Below are positions 1 to 6,234 of a stretch of DNA of 12,340 nucleotides, piece after piece. The position numbers and the translations under genes were made by a program. Where the stretch lies: positions 1 to 12,340 of the forward strand of contig JACMKL010000647.1 in NCBI GenBank assembly GCA_014380105.1. The letters are read 5' to 3'. A model generated the notes under the pieces. The model made no database searches. It had not been told where the DNA came from and saw only the letters and a program-made list of their open reading frames with translations. Positions within the stretch are counted from its first letter, which is position 1. Each line of letters begins with the position of its first letter. This DNA comes from Candidatus Melainabacteria bacterium (GTDB lineage: Bacteria > Cyanobacteriota > Vampirovibrionia > Obscuribacterales > Obscuribacteraceae).

Positions 1-431
1 ATACCAAATCGGTCTCTCGCCGCGAAAAGTCGTTTCGCCCTATTGTCCCAAAGTACGAGCGCAAATTCGCCACGCAATTGTGCGAGGCATTCGACGCCGC
101 GTTCTCTATATAGATGTAGGGCAATTTCAGAATCAGACTCTGTGGAGAATTTGTGGCCTCTACTTTTGAGCTCATCGCGAATGCGCTCGAAGTCGTAAAA
201 TTCGCCATTGACGATAATTTGGATTTCTCCATCTTCGCTTGCAATTGGCTGCACGCCGTTGTTTAAGCCAATGATTGCTAAGCGTGCATGTCCGAGCCCG
301 ACTTCTTGATCTTCGGAAAACCACATGGCATGCCCGTCTGGACCTCTATGATTGAGCGCAGCGATGGCGGCGCCTATCATTTGGTTGTTGACCTGACCGC
401 CCGGATGAAGCTTTGCGACGATTCCGCACAT
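1..431 (-). CDS. asnB: Asparagine synthetase (glutamine-hydrolysing), N-terminal part, cut by window edge
   Basis: Reading the minus strand from the ATG at 431 gives 143 residues open to the edge. The protein begins MCGIVAKLHPGG, so after Met removal Cys2 is the N-terminal nucleophile of a class II glutamine amidotransferase (Ntn hydrolase). Family motifs follow in order: NHRGPDG (about 27-33), GLGHARLAIIGL (about 45-56), NGEFYDF (about 74-80) and the ESDSEIALHLY block (about 97-107), ending in RDRFGI. This domain frees ammonia from glutamine; the missing C-terminal half would adenylate aspartate, or a related carboxylate, and amidate it. The start follows the dehydrogenase stop by 2 nt, so translation is probably coupled; a G-run lies about 11 nt upstream. 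Enzymes of this family also serve natural-product and surface-sugar pathways, and the dehydrogenase partner leaves that open. The family is secure, the exact substrate is not. Confidence 0.93.
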   Translation of the reverse strand, partial: MCGIVAKLHPGGQVNNQMIGAAIAALNHRGPDGHAMWFSEDQEVGLGHARLAIIGLNNGVQPIASEDGEIQIIVNGEFYDFERIRDELKSRGHKFSTESDSEIALHLYRERGVECLAQLRGEFALVLWDNRAKRLFAARDRFG

Positions 432-433
432 GG

Positions 434-1438
434 CTAGTGAGAACCACCGGGGGCGAAAAACGGTTTGAGTGATTCTTGTTGTTTTGCTTGTGCCATAACT
501 TCTGAATAGTCTTCAAGATCGTAAATGCCGTCGACAAGCGCTTCTACGTTGATTTTTCCGGTGGCGAGCAAATCGATTGCATCTTCAAATGATCCGTAAT
601 TGACGATGTGTATGACAGGCTCTTTTTTGAGCATGTCTGTCATTTTGAATGGGATCGGCTCATACTGCCGACTTTTTAGAATGATTTTGCCGCCCGGTTT
701 TATTGCTTTCACCATATCGGACAACGATTGATGATTCATTATCGTTTCAATTACATAATCGTATGTGCCGTCATCCTGCATTGGACCTTCGGTCGCAGGG
801 TCGAAGACAGTGATGTTGTGATGATTTTTGACATTCAAAATCTGTTTGACGAGGTGGGAGAAACGGTTGTTGCCGTAAATCAGGCCCTTTTGTGAGCTCT
901 CGATGCCCGCCTTCAAAACAGCCAGGGTTGCCGCTACAGGCTCAGAATAAGCGGCAGCTAAATCCGAGATACCATCAGGTAGAGGAATTATTGTTGCTGC
1001 CGGAACCGTGACGAATTCTGCGAAACAACCGCAACGGTCAACGCCCAAGAAAGTGCTTTTTTGGCAATACTCGCTCTGACCCGAGCTGCAGTATTGGCAA
1101 TTGCGACATGGCATAACTGGATTTACAGTGACGCGCTGACCAACTTTCAGTCCGTCGACGTCACTACCAAGCTCTTCAATTACACCGGAAAATTCGTGAC
1201 CTAGCACCAATGGTTCGCAAGTTTTGATTTTTCCTTCGGCTGCGTAAATATCAGTGCGGCAGAGCCCAGCCATCAATACGCGGATCACAACTGATTTTGT
1301 GTCGGTCAGGGAAGGATAAGAGACTAATTGCACGCCAACGTGACTGCCCTCTTTGAGCAGCGCTTTCATTCGTGGCCGTGGCAAACGAGTTGCTCGCGCT
1401 GTGGCGATTCCACTTTGAGTAGTGGTGGTGGTGAACAT
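434..1438 (-). CDS. Zinc-dependent alcohol dehydrogenase-like (MDR) protein with atypical cofactor domain
   Basis: A 334-residue medium-chain dehydrogenase/reductase. The catalytic domain is complete: Cys60 (GLCRTD), His81-Glu82 (LGHEFSG) and Glu166 (SEPVA) match the catalytic zinc ligands, and Cys111, Cys114, Cys117 and Cys125 match the structural zinc lobe. The region where the Rossmann fold should carry GxGxxG reads GLIYGNNRFSHL (about 185-196), so the glycine-rich dinucleotide motif is missing. The protein may bind its cofactor unusually or have another role. The start at 1438 has AGGA about 11 nt upstream; Met24 (MKALLKEG), where family members normally begin, is an alternative but lacks a clear ribosome site. 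The stop lies 2 nt before the asparagine synthetase start, so the two form an operon. The substrate cannot be told; a biosynthetic oxidation step is the likely kind of role. Confidence 0.88.
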   Translation of the reverse strand: MFTTTTTQSGIATARATRLPRPRMKALLKEGSHVGVQLVSYPSLTDTKSVVIRVLMAGLCRTDIYAAEGKIKTCEPLVLGHEFSGVIEELGSDVDGLKVGQRVTVNPVMPCRNCQYCSSGQSEYCQKSTFLGVDRCGCFAEFVTVPAATIIPLPDGISDLAAAYSEPVAATLAVLKAGIESSQKGLIYGNNRFSHLVKQILNVKNHHNITVFDPATEGPMQDDGTYDYVIETIMNHQSLSDMVKAIKPGGKIILKSRQYEPIPFKMTDMLKKEPVIHIVNYGSFEDAIDLLATGKINVEALVDGIYDLEDYSEVMAQAKQQESLKPFFAPGGSH

Positions 1439-1456
1439 TGGAAGTTATGTCCTAGC

Positions 1457-1472
1457 GAATCTGTACTGATTC
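1457..1472. promoter_or_regulatory. Candidate operator: 16-bp palindrome over the -10 box
   Basis: The plus strand reads GAATCTGTACTGATTC. This is GAATC and GATTC around a central GTAC, with only the two flanking T positions off symmetry. It overlaps the -10 box of the leftward promoter, the usual place for a repressor site. No regulator gene is in the window, so the binding protein is unknown. Confidence 0.4.
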
Positions 1473-1496
1473 TGTCTCAGATCACAGGGGTGTCAA
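1469..1496 (-). promoter_or_regulatory. Sigma-70-type promoter of the dehydrogenase-asparagine synthetase operon
   Basis: On the minus strand a perfect TTGACA (1496-1491) is followed after 16 nt by CAGAAT (1474-1469), which matches four of six -10 positions. The start codon at 1438 lies about 30 nt further on. No other good match is seen nearby. The call rests on sequence only. Confidence 0.55.
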
Positions 1497-2014
1497 GAAT
1501 GTTTTTTCCTACTTTCAAGTTTTGGCAGATGCAGGGCACATTCAAATGCACTCCTCATCAGCATTGTGCTTGCTTACTCAATCTGTGTATTAGTGGATAC
1601 ATTTTAAATAAATGTCACCAAATTACCTTCAAAAGCTGTCACCCGTTTTGTTAAGTGACTCACTTCCGTTATTGCTGTACCAACAATTTCTTGCTGTTTT
1701 TATCAGGAATTTCTTTCTGGTGTCCTAAAAACTTGCCTGTAGAGCATGTGCGTAGCTACGGTGAATTATCTTTCTTTTCCAAAACATTTTCAGGCATACA
1801 CAACTCTTTCAAAAACTCACAGCGACTTTCCTGCTATTGCGTCTACAACATTGTTGTGGAGTCCCCGAGTTTTTACTGAATTTCCACTGTCTGATTCATT
1901 TTGAAATCGAAAGCATCGCCAAAAAAGGGTGGAGCGTAACTTTCAATAAATCGCGCAGCGGTGGAACAATTTCCTGGTCTTAATTCATTCGTTAACTTTT
2001 AAAAAATCTAAGTC
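1497..2014. other. Gene-poor spacer of about 500 bp
   Basis: This AT-rich stretch separates the leftward operon from the rightward small gene. Short open frames occur (up to 74 codons at 1655-1879), but they have no ribosome site and their proteins look random and Cys/Ser/Phe-rich. A 13-nt perfect odd palindrome (ACAACATTGTTGT, about 1845-1857) is present. No tRNA-like fold or repeat array is visible. Confidence 0.6.
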
Positions 2015-2281
2015 ATGAAACTCAATCTCATCTCAGTGTTGGCTTTTGTTGGCGCAGCGGTCGTTACTTATTCGAGTCGTAAGCGTTCTCAACACAATCA
2101 GCAATTGCGTTATGCAGTTACACATCCCATTAGTCCTATAGCCGTTCTCCGCTCTCGTGCCCCCCAGGAGGACAAAGTGTTGGCGAAGGTTCTGGAGGCA
2201 GGTTTAAGTGAAGGCTACCATTCTCCCGGATGGGCAAAGCGCAAACTGTTGAGGCATCTCAAGCTTAATCACAGCAACTAA
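2015..2281 (+). CDS. Small putative membrane-anchored protein, unknown function
   Basis: An 88-residue open frame, not recognised. Residues 4-20 are hydrophobic (LISVLAFVGAAVVTYS) after a single Lys and are followed by SRKRSQ, the pattern of an N-terminal membrane anchor with a basic cytoplasmic stop. The rest is hydrophilic, with many Arg, Lys and His residues and a leucine-rich segment near 53-65. The ribosome site is weak (CTAAG a few bases before ATG). In its favour, a good hairpin terminator starts 20 nt after the stop and the protein composition looks non-random. It is probably a real small gene, but the alternative of a chance open frame cannot be excluded. Confidence 0.5.
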   Translation: MKLNLISVLAFVGAAVVTYSSRKRSQHNQQLRYAVTHPISPIAVLRSRAPQEDKVLAKVLEAGLSEGYHSPGWAKRKLLRHLKLNHSN

Positions 2282-2301
2282 GAGAATGCCATTCGGAAAG
2301 C

Positions 2302-2331
2302 AAAAAGTCGTTGAATCTTCAGCGACTTTTT
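2302..2331. terminator. Hairpin terminator, potentially bidirectional
   Basis: The arms AAAAAGTCGTTGA and TCAGCGACTTTTT pair with one G-U over about 13 bp around a very short loop. The outer A/T runs give a T-tract on either strand. It can end the small gene at 2015-2281 and also stop leftward read-through from the DHH gene. Confidence 0.7.
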
Positions 2332-2379
2332 CTCCTGGTGGTGCTTATACTAAATGAAGTAATAGAAATGGTTTCAAAA

Positions 2380-2443
2380 CAAATGACCCTGGAGTAAGAG
2401 TGTGATGGCATGCGCCAAAACACTGCTTATCCAGAGTCATTTG
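2380..2443. repeat. 64-bp imperfect inverted repeat (terminator or REP/MITE-like element)
   Basis: The outer arms CAAATGAC and GTCATTTG are perfect. Inside them CTGGA/TCCAG, TAAG/CTTA, AGTGT/ACACT and GGC/GCC also pair, broken only by one mismatch, two single-base bulges and a short internal loop, and closing on ATGC. About 26 base pairs form in all. On the minus strand the stem is followed by TTTTG, 35 nt after the DHH gene stop, so it may act as that operon's terminator. Its length and bulged symmetry also resemble dispersed palindromic elements. No second copy is in this window. Confidence 0.6.
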
Positions 2444-2477
2444 CTTCATCGGTTGTGGATGCCAGAGAGTGGGTCAT

Positions 2478-3497
2478 TCACGACTCCCCCCTTTCGCTTG
2501 CGCTATTGCCAACGAAGGCAAAGTACGCGGCGGATAGCTCTTCCACAATTTGGTCGCTCAGTTCGTTTACGCGAATCGCTGCTGAGTCCTTGTGACCGCC
2601 TGCACTGCCGTATTTGGCAAAGCGAGCGACAAGTTCTCTCAGGTCGACTGTGGGGTCGACCGTCACAAGCGAAACATAACCATCACCACGGACAGTGGCA
2701 ATGTGGCGGAAGAAATAACCAAGTTCACCCATCACACCGCGATGGATTTCCGGGTCATGATCAGCCAGTACAACGAACACCGCTTCCTCGTTGTCCGACT
2801 TTCTCACTGTCGCAAGCTTGAGGGCTTCGAGAATATCGGGGTCTTTTCTCGCACGCAACTTTCTCTGCAAGTCCTCGAACAGTTCATCGGTGAGACCGTG
2901 AAGAGTCAGCTCGGCAAGTGCCCGGGCTGCGCGTGACGGTTCGTGATGTCTGAGCCAGAACGTGTCGGTGAGAATGCTGACAGCGAGAATAGGCTCGACG
3001 ATTCCGAACCGCTCGATAAGCAAACATCCAGCAGCGGGAGCAGGTTGAATGAATCCATGCTCGTCGTCTTGCTTGATGTCCGGTCTGACGTGGTGGTCGA
3101 TGGTGTAAACCTTGACCCCTCTCGTATCAAAACCGATGCGCTCCTTCTGACCATCCACAACGATTACTTCGTCAGGACGCCAGACGGCGATGAGATTGTC
3201 GTAGACCGTCTGCAAGTCAGTGTGAACCAACTCGCCTTCGGTAAATGCCAGCGTGTCGACGTGGAAGTCCTCTTTTGTGAGGATCCATGCGAGCTGGTTG
3301 TACATGGTGACGGTGGGCAGCGTGAACGCTTCCAGTCCCTGCTTACGCAAGTACGTGATAAGCGCTTTGGTGCAACTCACCGAGTCACCATCTACAGGTT
3401 CCTTCGGACCGACTACCAGAGTGCGTTTGGACCATTTGCGTCCATGCCGCAGCCTTGAGGTCAGGTTTCGAAGGCGTGAGGTCAGCCTCCTAAACAT
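2478..3497 (-). CDS. DHH/DHHA1-family phosphoesterase (NrnA-like)
   Basis: A 339-residue protein with the order of DHH phosphoesterases. VDGDSV (35-40) supplies the first metal-binding Asp pair, VVDG (113-116) a further Asp, TIDHH (132-136) the name-giving motif, and LTDTFWLRH (176-184) the fourth Asp. The C-terminal DHHA1 substrate-binding domain has GSAGGHKDSAA (297-307). Relatives such as NrnA cleave short oligoribonucleotides or pAp; others cleave cyclic dinucleotides, and the substrate here is not decided by sequence. The length fits NrnA. A short basic N-terminal extension holds LTSRLR twice (5-10 and 12-17). The start is fixed by AAGGAGG 7 nt upstream (3511-3505). The gene is the last of the leftward group, 36 nt after the small basic protein gene, and a long hairpin follows it at 2443-2380. 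It is a cytoplasmic enzyme. Confidence 0.88.
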   Translation of the reverse strand: MFRRLTSRLRNLTSRLRHGRKWSKRTLVVGPKEPVDGDSVSCTKALITYLRKQGLEAFTLPTVTMYNQLAWILTKEDFHVDTLAFTEGELVHTDLQTVYDNLIAVWRPDEVIVVDGQKERIGFDTRGVKVYTIDHHVRPDIKQDDEHGFIQPAPAAGCLLIERFGIVEPILAVSILTDTFWLRHHEPSRAARALAELTLHGLTDELFEDLQRKLRARKDPDILEALKLATVRKSDNEEAVFVVLADHDPEIHRGVMGELGYFFRHIATVRGDGYVSLVTVDPTVDLRELVARFAKYGSAGGHKDSAAIRVNELSDQIVEELSAAYFAFVGNSASERGES

Positions 3498-3533
3498 CTA
3501 ACGTCCTCCTTCGGCTTATGGCGATTGGTGGTT

Positions 3534-3767
3534 TTAGTCCAAGTCGCGGGTTTGGTGGCGGCTGTCGCGGCGGTCCTTGCGGTTCCGCTCTTTCTTGCCA
3601 CCACCGTGGATACCAGTGCCCGAAGCCGGATTGTGACCGGTTTGGATGCGCTGCTTACGACGCGATGCGTTGTCCATCTTGCGAATTTCTTCGGCAGTGA
3701 TGGTGCCGCAGTGCGTTGCGGAAGTCTTCTTCTTGGCACGGATTTCGTGCGTACGCTGCTTTGCCAT
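3534..3767 (-). CDS. Small, very basic protein of unknown function
   Basis: A 77-residue protein, MAKQRTHEIR onward, with Lys and Arg making up about a third of its residues. A short neutral block (TITAEEI, 22-28) sits between two basic ones. A glycine-rich turn (SGTGIHGGGKK, 49-59) precedes a nearly pure RNRKDRRDSR tail. Such composition suggests contact with RNA, DNA or ribosomes, but this is inference and no family was recognised. An upstream in-frame ATG at 3830 would add 21 residues; the start at 3767 is preferred because AAGGAG (3781-3776) stands 8 nt ahead. An overlapping frame at 3482-3739 lacks such a site and is regarded as a shadow. The gene lies between the HAD and DHH genes, after a 209-nt leader with a strong hairpin. 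Confidence 0.72.
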   Translation of the reverse strand: MAKQRTHEIRAKKKTSATHCGTITAEEIRKMDNASRRKQRIQTGHNPASGTGIHGGGKKERNRKDRRDSRHQTRDLD

Positions 3768-3775
3768 GTGCTTGG

Positions 3776-3781
3776 CTCCTT
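3776..3781 (-). promoter_or_regulatory. Ribosome binding site fixing the start of the small basic protein
   Basis: AAGGAG on the minus strand, 8 nt before the ATG at 3767. It argues for this start over the in-frame ATG at 3830. Confidence 0.75.
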
Positions 3782-3867
3782 TCGTTTGGGTTGAATTGAG
3801 ATTTACAGTTTTTGGCTTTACAGCCGTCATGCGCTTGTCGCGTTTGCTTCTGATACGCCCAGAACAG

Positions 3868-3919
3868 GTGCCGGGGGTTGAGAGCCGCCTTGTGAGCTGC
3901 TATCCGGTGCCCCCAGCAC
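3868..3919 (-). promoter_or_regulatory. Strong hairpin in the leader of the small basic protein gene
   Basis: On the minus strand GTGCTGGGGG pairs with CCCCCGGCAC over 10 bp, with a weaker inner stem. The fifth pair is G-U in minus-strand RNA but a C-A mismatch in plus-strand RNA, which fits selection on leftward transcripts. There is no T-run after it, so it is more likely an RNA-stability or processing element than a terminator. Confidence 0.45.
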
Positions 3920-3976
3920 TAGTTCGTCTTGACGTTCGCGATTGAGGCGAATCAGTTGCGCACACGATGTTGCACC

Positions 3977-4951
3977 TCACGCCCGGAACAACTGGCTTTG
4001 ACGCAGTTCCAGGTAATCAGCCGGGTTGTGGAACGCCAGATGATTGAGCACGTCGCCGAACGCACCCTGAGCCAGCATCGGCGGCACCGCAACGAGCGGC
4101 TTGGCCGTAGCAGGCGTGGCACCGTGACCGGCGAACGCGTCGGTCTCGGGCTTGAGCACCTCAGTGATGAACTCGAGATACTCGGGAGGCAGATGGCCGA
4201 TGGCGTAGTACGGGGTGTAAAAGAAACCCCGCAGACCGGCGGTCAGACCGAGCACACCATCCTTCGGCAGCGAGTCGCCGACGTGGATGATCTGACCCGG
4301 GTGAACCTTGAAGTCTTCCATCGCCATCTGGATGCCGCGCGGATCCGGCTTCTCGAACTCGAGCGGAAGCTCGCGAACGATTTTGATGCCGTGAGCCGCG
4401 TACTTGCGATTGAGCTGCTTAATGCGGGCATGCCCGAACTTCAGCCACTCTTCCGACGGCACCACGTTGGTCTCGGGAGCCTTGCATTCGAGGGCGTAGA
4501 CGCCTTCGAAATACTTTGCCAGACCCGAGGAGGCCAGGCGAGCAAGGCACATGAACATCGGCGCGTCGCTGACCACGATGGGCTTGACGCCGAGGTTGTG
4601 CAGCTCCGTGAGAGTGCGTTCAACACCCGGGAAGGGCTTGACGTACTTCTCGCGGAACTCGTCCTGAGCCTTCCAGAAAGGACGCTCGATCAGGCGCACG
4701 AAGTCCTTGACCGAACCCTTCCAGTAGGGGTGAAACGCCAGCGCGACAGCCCAGGGGTAGTCGTGAGTGGCGTACTTGGCGAAGATGGTGCCGATTTTGG
4801 CGCCAGCTTCTTCGAGGGTGATGCCGAGGCGGCGAGCGATCTTCGGGAGTTCCTGGCGCCAGGCCGGAACAGCACCGTGGAAGAATCCGACCATGGTGTG
4901 GTCATTGTCGAACGAGGCCACGCGGACCTGAGTCTTGATCTGATGTTTCAT
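3977..4951 (-). CDS. HAD-superfamily phosphohydrolase-like protein
   Basis: A 324-residue protein with the four HAD motifs in order: FDNDHT (14-19, nucleophile Asp15 and acid/base Asp17), VVSDA (126-130, Ser128), EKPDPRG (200-206, Lys201) and IIHVGDSLPKDG (221-232, Asp226 and Asp231). Residues 20-110, between motif I and KPFPGVERTL, would be a helical cap. Motif I has His where nearly all HAD enzymes have Gly (DxDGT). About 75 residues follow the core, more than a minimal HAD fold. It probably removes a phosphate from a small cytoplasmic metabolite; the substrate is unknown. The start at 4951 has AAAGGA 8 nt upstream. Codons end mostly in G or C, unlike the flanking AT-leaning genes. It is the second gene of the leftward group, with its own 159-nt leader. 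A 342-codon open frame opposite it (3929-4957) is a shadow. Confidence 0.82.
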   Translation of the reverse strand: MKHQIKTQVRVASFDNDHTMVGFFHGAVPAWRQELPKIARRLGITLEEAGAKIGTIFAKYATHDYPWAVALAFHPYWKGSVKDFVRLIERPFWKAQDEFREKYVKPFPGVERTLTELHNLGVKPIVVSDAPMFMCLARLASSGLAKYFEGVYALECKAPETNVVPSEEWLKFGHARIKQLNRKYAAHGIKIVRELPLEFEKPDPRGIQMAMEDFKVHPGQIIHVGDSLPKDGVLGLTAGLRGFFYTPYYAIGHLPPEYLEFITEVLKPETDAFAGHGATPATAKPLVAVPPMLAQGAFGDVLNHLAFHNPADYLELRQSQLFRA

Positions 4952-5015
4952 ACGTAGTTTCCTTTGGGTTACAGTGTTTAGCTAAAGACATTGGGAACTG
5001 CGCACTTCAGCGTGC

Positions 5016-5054
5016 CGCAGGAGAGAAGCCCTGTACGGGAGCCTCGCGCCTGCG
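5016..5054 (-). promoter_or_regulatory. Hairpin in the leader of the HAD gene
   Basis: CGCAGG and CCTGCG form a 6-bp stem around a small inner CCC/GGG stem. It lies between the stop of the 131-aa gene and the HAD start. There is no T-run. It may be a processing or stability element; evidence is limited to symmetry. Confidence 0.3.
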
Positions 5055-5110
5055 ACCTCTCGGAACCAGTGGCTCGAAGAAATCGCTTGGAAGTACTGCG
5101 GCCCTACTCG

Positions 5111-5506
5111 TCAGAAACCGCCGATAGCGGACTGAAGAGCGTGGAGAGAATCGGAAGGCTGTCGGATGTTGGTGCAACGACCGAAGGGGATGGAACGTCC
5201 TTCTTCGCGAGCGCACCAACCAGAAGCAGACCCCCCGTCAAGCGTGATGGCCATGCCACCGTATTCGGTGCAAGCCTTCAAGCCGGGGATGTCCGAATCT
5301 GATTGTCCGATGAAACCAACAATGTGCTTGTTGTGACGATGAGCCTCCTCGACGGCAGAGACGGAATCGGTATCGCTACCAATTTCGATGCCGGTGATGC
5401 CGAACGATGCGAGGCGTTCGAGGAAGTTCGATGCGGCCGCAGGCGGCATGTTTGCCATCACGGTTTTGGACATGAAGAGCAAGTGGAACGATTTTGCATT
5501 TGCCAT
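5111..5506 (-). CDS. 131-residue protein of unknown function
   Basis: Not recognised. The protein starts MANAKSFHLL and looks alpha/beta and cytoplasmic. An amphipathic stretch (SNFLERLASFG, 26-36) leads to GITGIEIGSD (36-45), a helix with AVEEAHRHNK (51-60), a strand HIVGFIG (61-67) and later GGMAITLDGG (83-92). The alternation of strands and helices hints at a Rossmann-like or TIM-like half fold, but no catalytic motif is evident. GGAGG (5516-5512) 5 nt before ATG fixes the start. The frame stays open upstream to an ATG at 5641, giving a 176-residue alternative whose extra part is less protein-like. It is the first gene of the leftward group, so it may be the most directly controlled by the central non-coding region. 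Confidence 0.65.
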   Translation of the reverse strand: MANAKSFHLLFMSKTVMANMPPAAASNFLERLASFGITGIEIGSDTDSVSAVEEAHRHNKHIVGFIGQSDSDIPGLKACTEYGGMAITLDGGSASGWCAREEGRSIPFGRCTNIRQPSDSLHALQSAIGGF

Positions 5507-5511
5507 AGGGT

Positions 5512-5516
5512 CCTCC
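5512..5516 (-). promoter_or_regulatory. Ribosome binding site fixing the start of the 131-aa protein
   Basis: GGAGG on the minus strand, 5 nt before the ATG at 5506. It decides against the longer frame beginning at 5641. Confidence 0.65.
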
Positions 5517-5751
5517 ATTTGTTTGCGGGTGAAGTATGCGTAGAGAGCTGCAAATAGCGGGGTTGCTAAAACAGCACGACATTGATCTCCGTCCGAAACA
5601 CAAACTCCAAGCACGCAAAACAAAACCCGGTTTTCAAACACTGCGCTGTTAAGCGAGTAGTTGAGAGCCGAGCTGAGAAGAGGCGTGGGTTGAAGGAGGT
5701 TTATAGACTTTTTGAAAGTGAGAAGAGATGTAGATTCAACCTACACTTGGA

Positions 5752-5763
5752 CATACGCGTATG
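5752..5763. promoter_or_regulatory. 12-bp perfect palindrome, candidate regulator site
   Basis: CATACGCGTATG is perfectly self-complementary. On the minus strand it would overlap a weak -10 (CATACG) 17 nt after TTGACT (5786-5781), upstream of the leftward group. The promoter is poor, so this is only a candidate site. Confidence 0.3.
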
Positions 5764-5846
5764 CAACAAGACTTGATACTAGTCAAAGCAGAGTAAATTG
5801 AGCTGAGAACCAGGCTCACTCGGAGAAGTTGTGTGTATAGCTTTCG

Positions 5847-5873
5847 AAATCTACGCGTGTGCGCGCGTGATTT
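5847..5873. promoter_or_regulatory. Inverted repeat, 10-bp arms
   Basis: AAATC-T-ACGCG and CGCGT-GATTT pair apart from one bulged T, around TGTGCG. It is a possible operator or RNA hairpin. It shares the ACGCG core with the palindrome at 5752-5763. Confidence 0.3.
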
Positions 5874-5933
5874 GACCTATAGCTCAGTTCTGATAAGCCC
5901 TTAGACGTAAAAATCACCTTCAAGACTCTTCCG

Positions 5934-5943
5934 GCTCGCGAGC
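5934..5943. promoter_or_regulatory. 10-bp perfect palindrome
   Basis: GCTCGCGAGC is perfectly self-complementary. A 10-bp palindrome may occur by chance; it is listed because several others cluster in the same spacer. Confidence 0.2.
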
Positions 5944-6234
5944 TTGTTAAGGCGCTACGCTACCCGTGTAATCTGTTGCGGATGACCTCTAAATGGGGCT
6001 AAAGAGAAGGCTAGTTGGTCTTGTTTCAACTGTACGTACGAGTCACGAAAAGCAGAAACCTTACAGTGTCAAATCAATCGAATTTGAAGTCGGATTTATC
6101 GATAAAAATATCAAAACGGAAAAGGCTTAAACCATCTTTCCTGAAAGGGCTATTTAGTTTCTGCGCCAACGGCGTTTGGTCCAATTACTAACAATCCTGC
6201 TTTGAAAAAAAGGCCGCTTTTTGAAGGGGAGCGT

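Noticed and set aside
1328..1879. Two plus-strand frames of 108 and 74 codons
   Set aside because: The first overlaps the dehydrogenase start, neither has a ribosome site, and both look random in composition.
2943..3458. 171-codon plus-strand frame
   Set aside because: It is antisense to the DHH phosphoesterase gene.
3929..4957. 342-codon open frame on the plus strand
   Set aside because: It is the antisense of the HAD gene, whose motifs and ribosome site are clear. Long antisense frames are expected opposite genes with G/C-ending codons.
4991..5302. 103-codon plus-strand frame
   Set aside because: It overlaps the 131-aa gene and its leader, lacks a ribosome site and has no protein-like features.
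5727..5744. tRNA T-arm-like hairpin (TGTAG/CTACA with 7-nt loop)
   Set aside because: The loop lacks the TTC core and no acceptor, D or anticodon arms fit around it on either strand.
5693..5801. Perfect AAGGAGGT at 5693-5700 on the plus strand with a possible TTG start at 5712
   Set aside because: The spacing of 12 nt is long, the start is TTG, and the 29-codon product has no recognisable feature. Probably chance.
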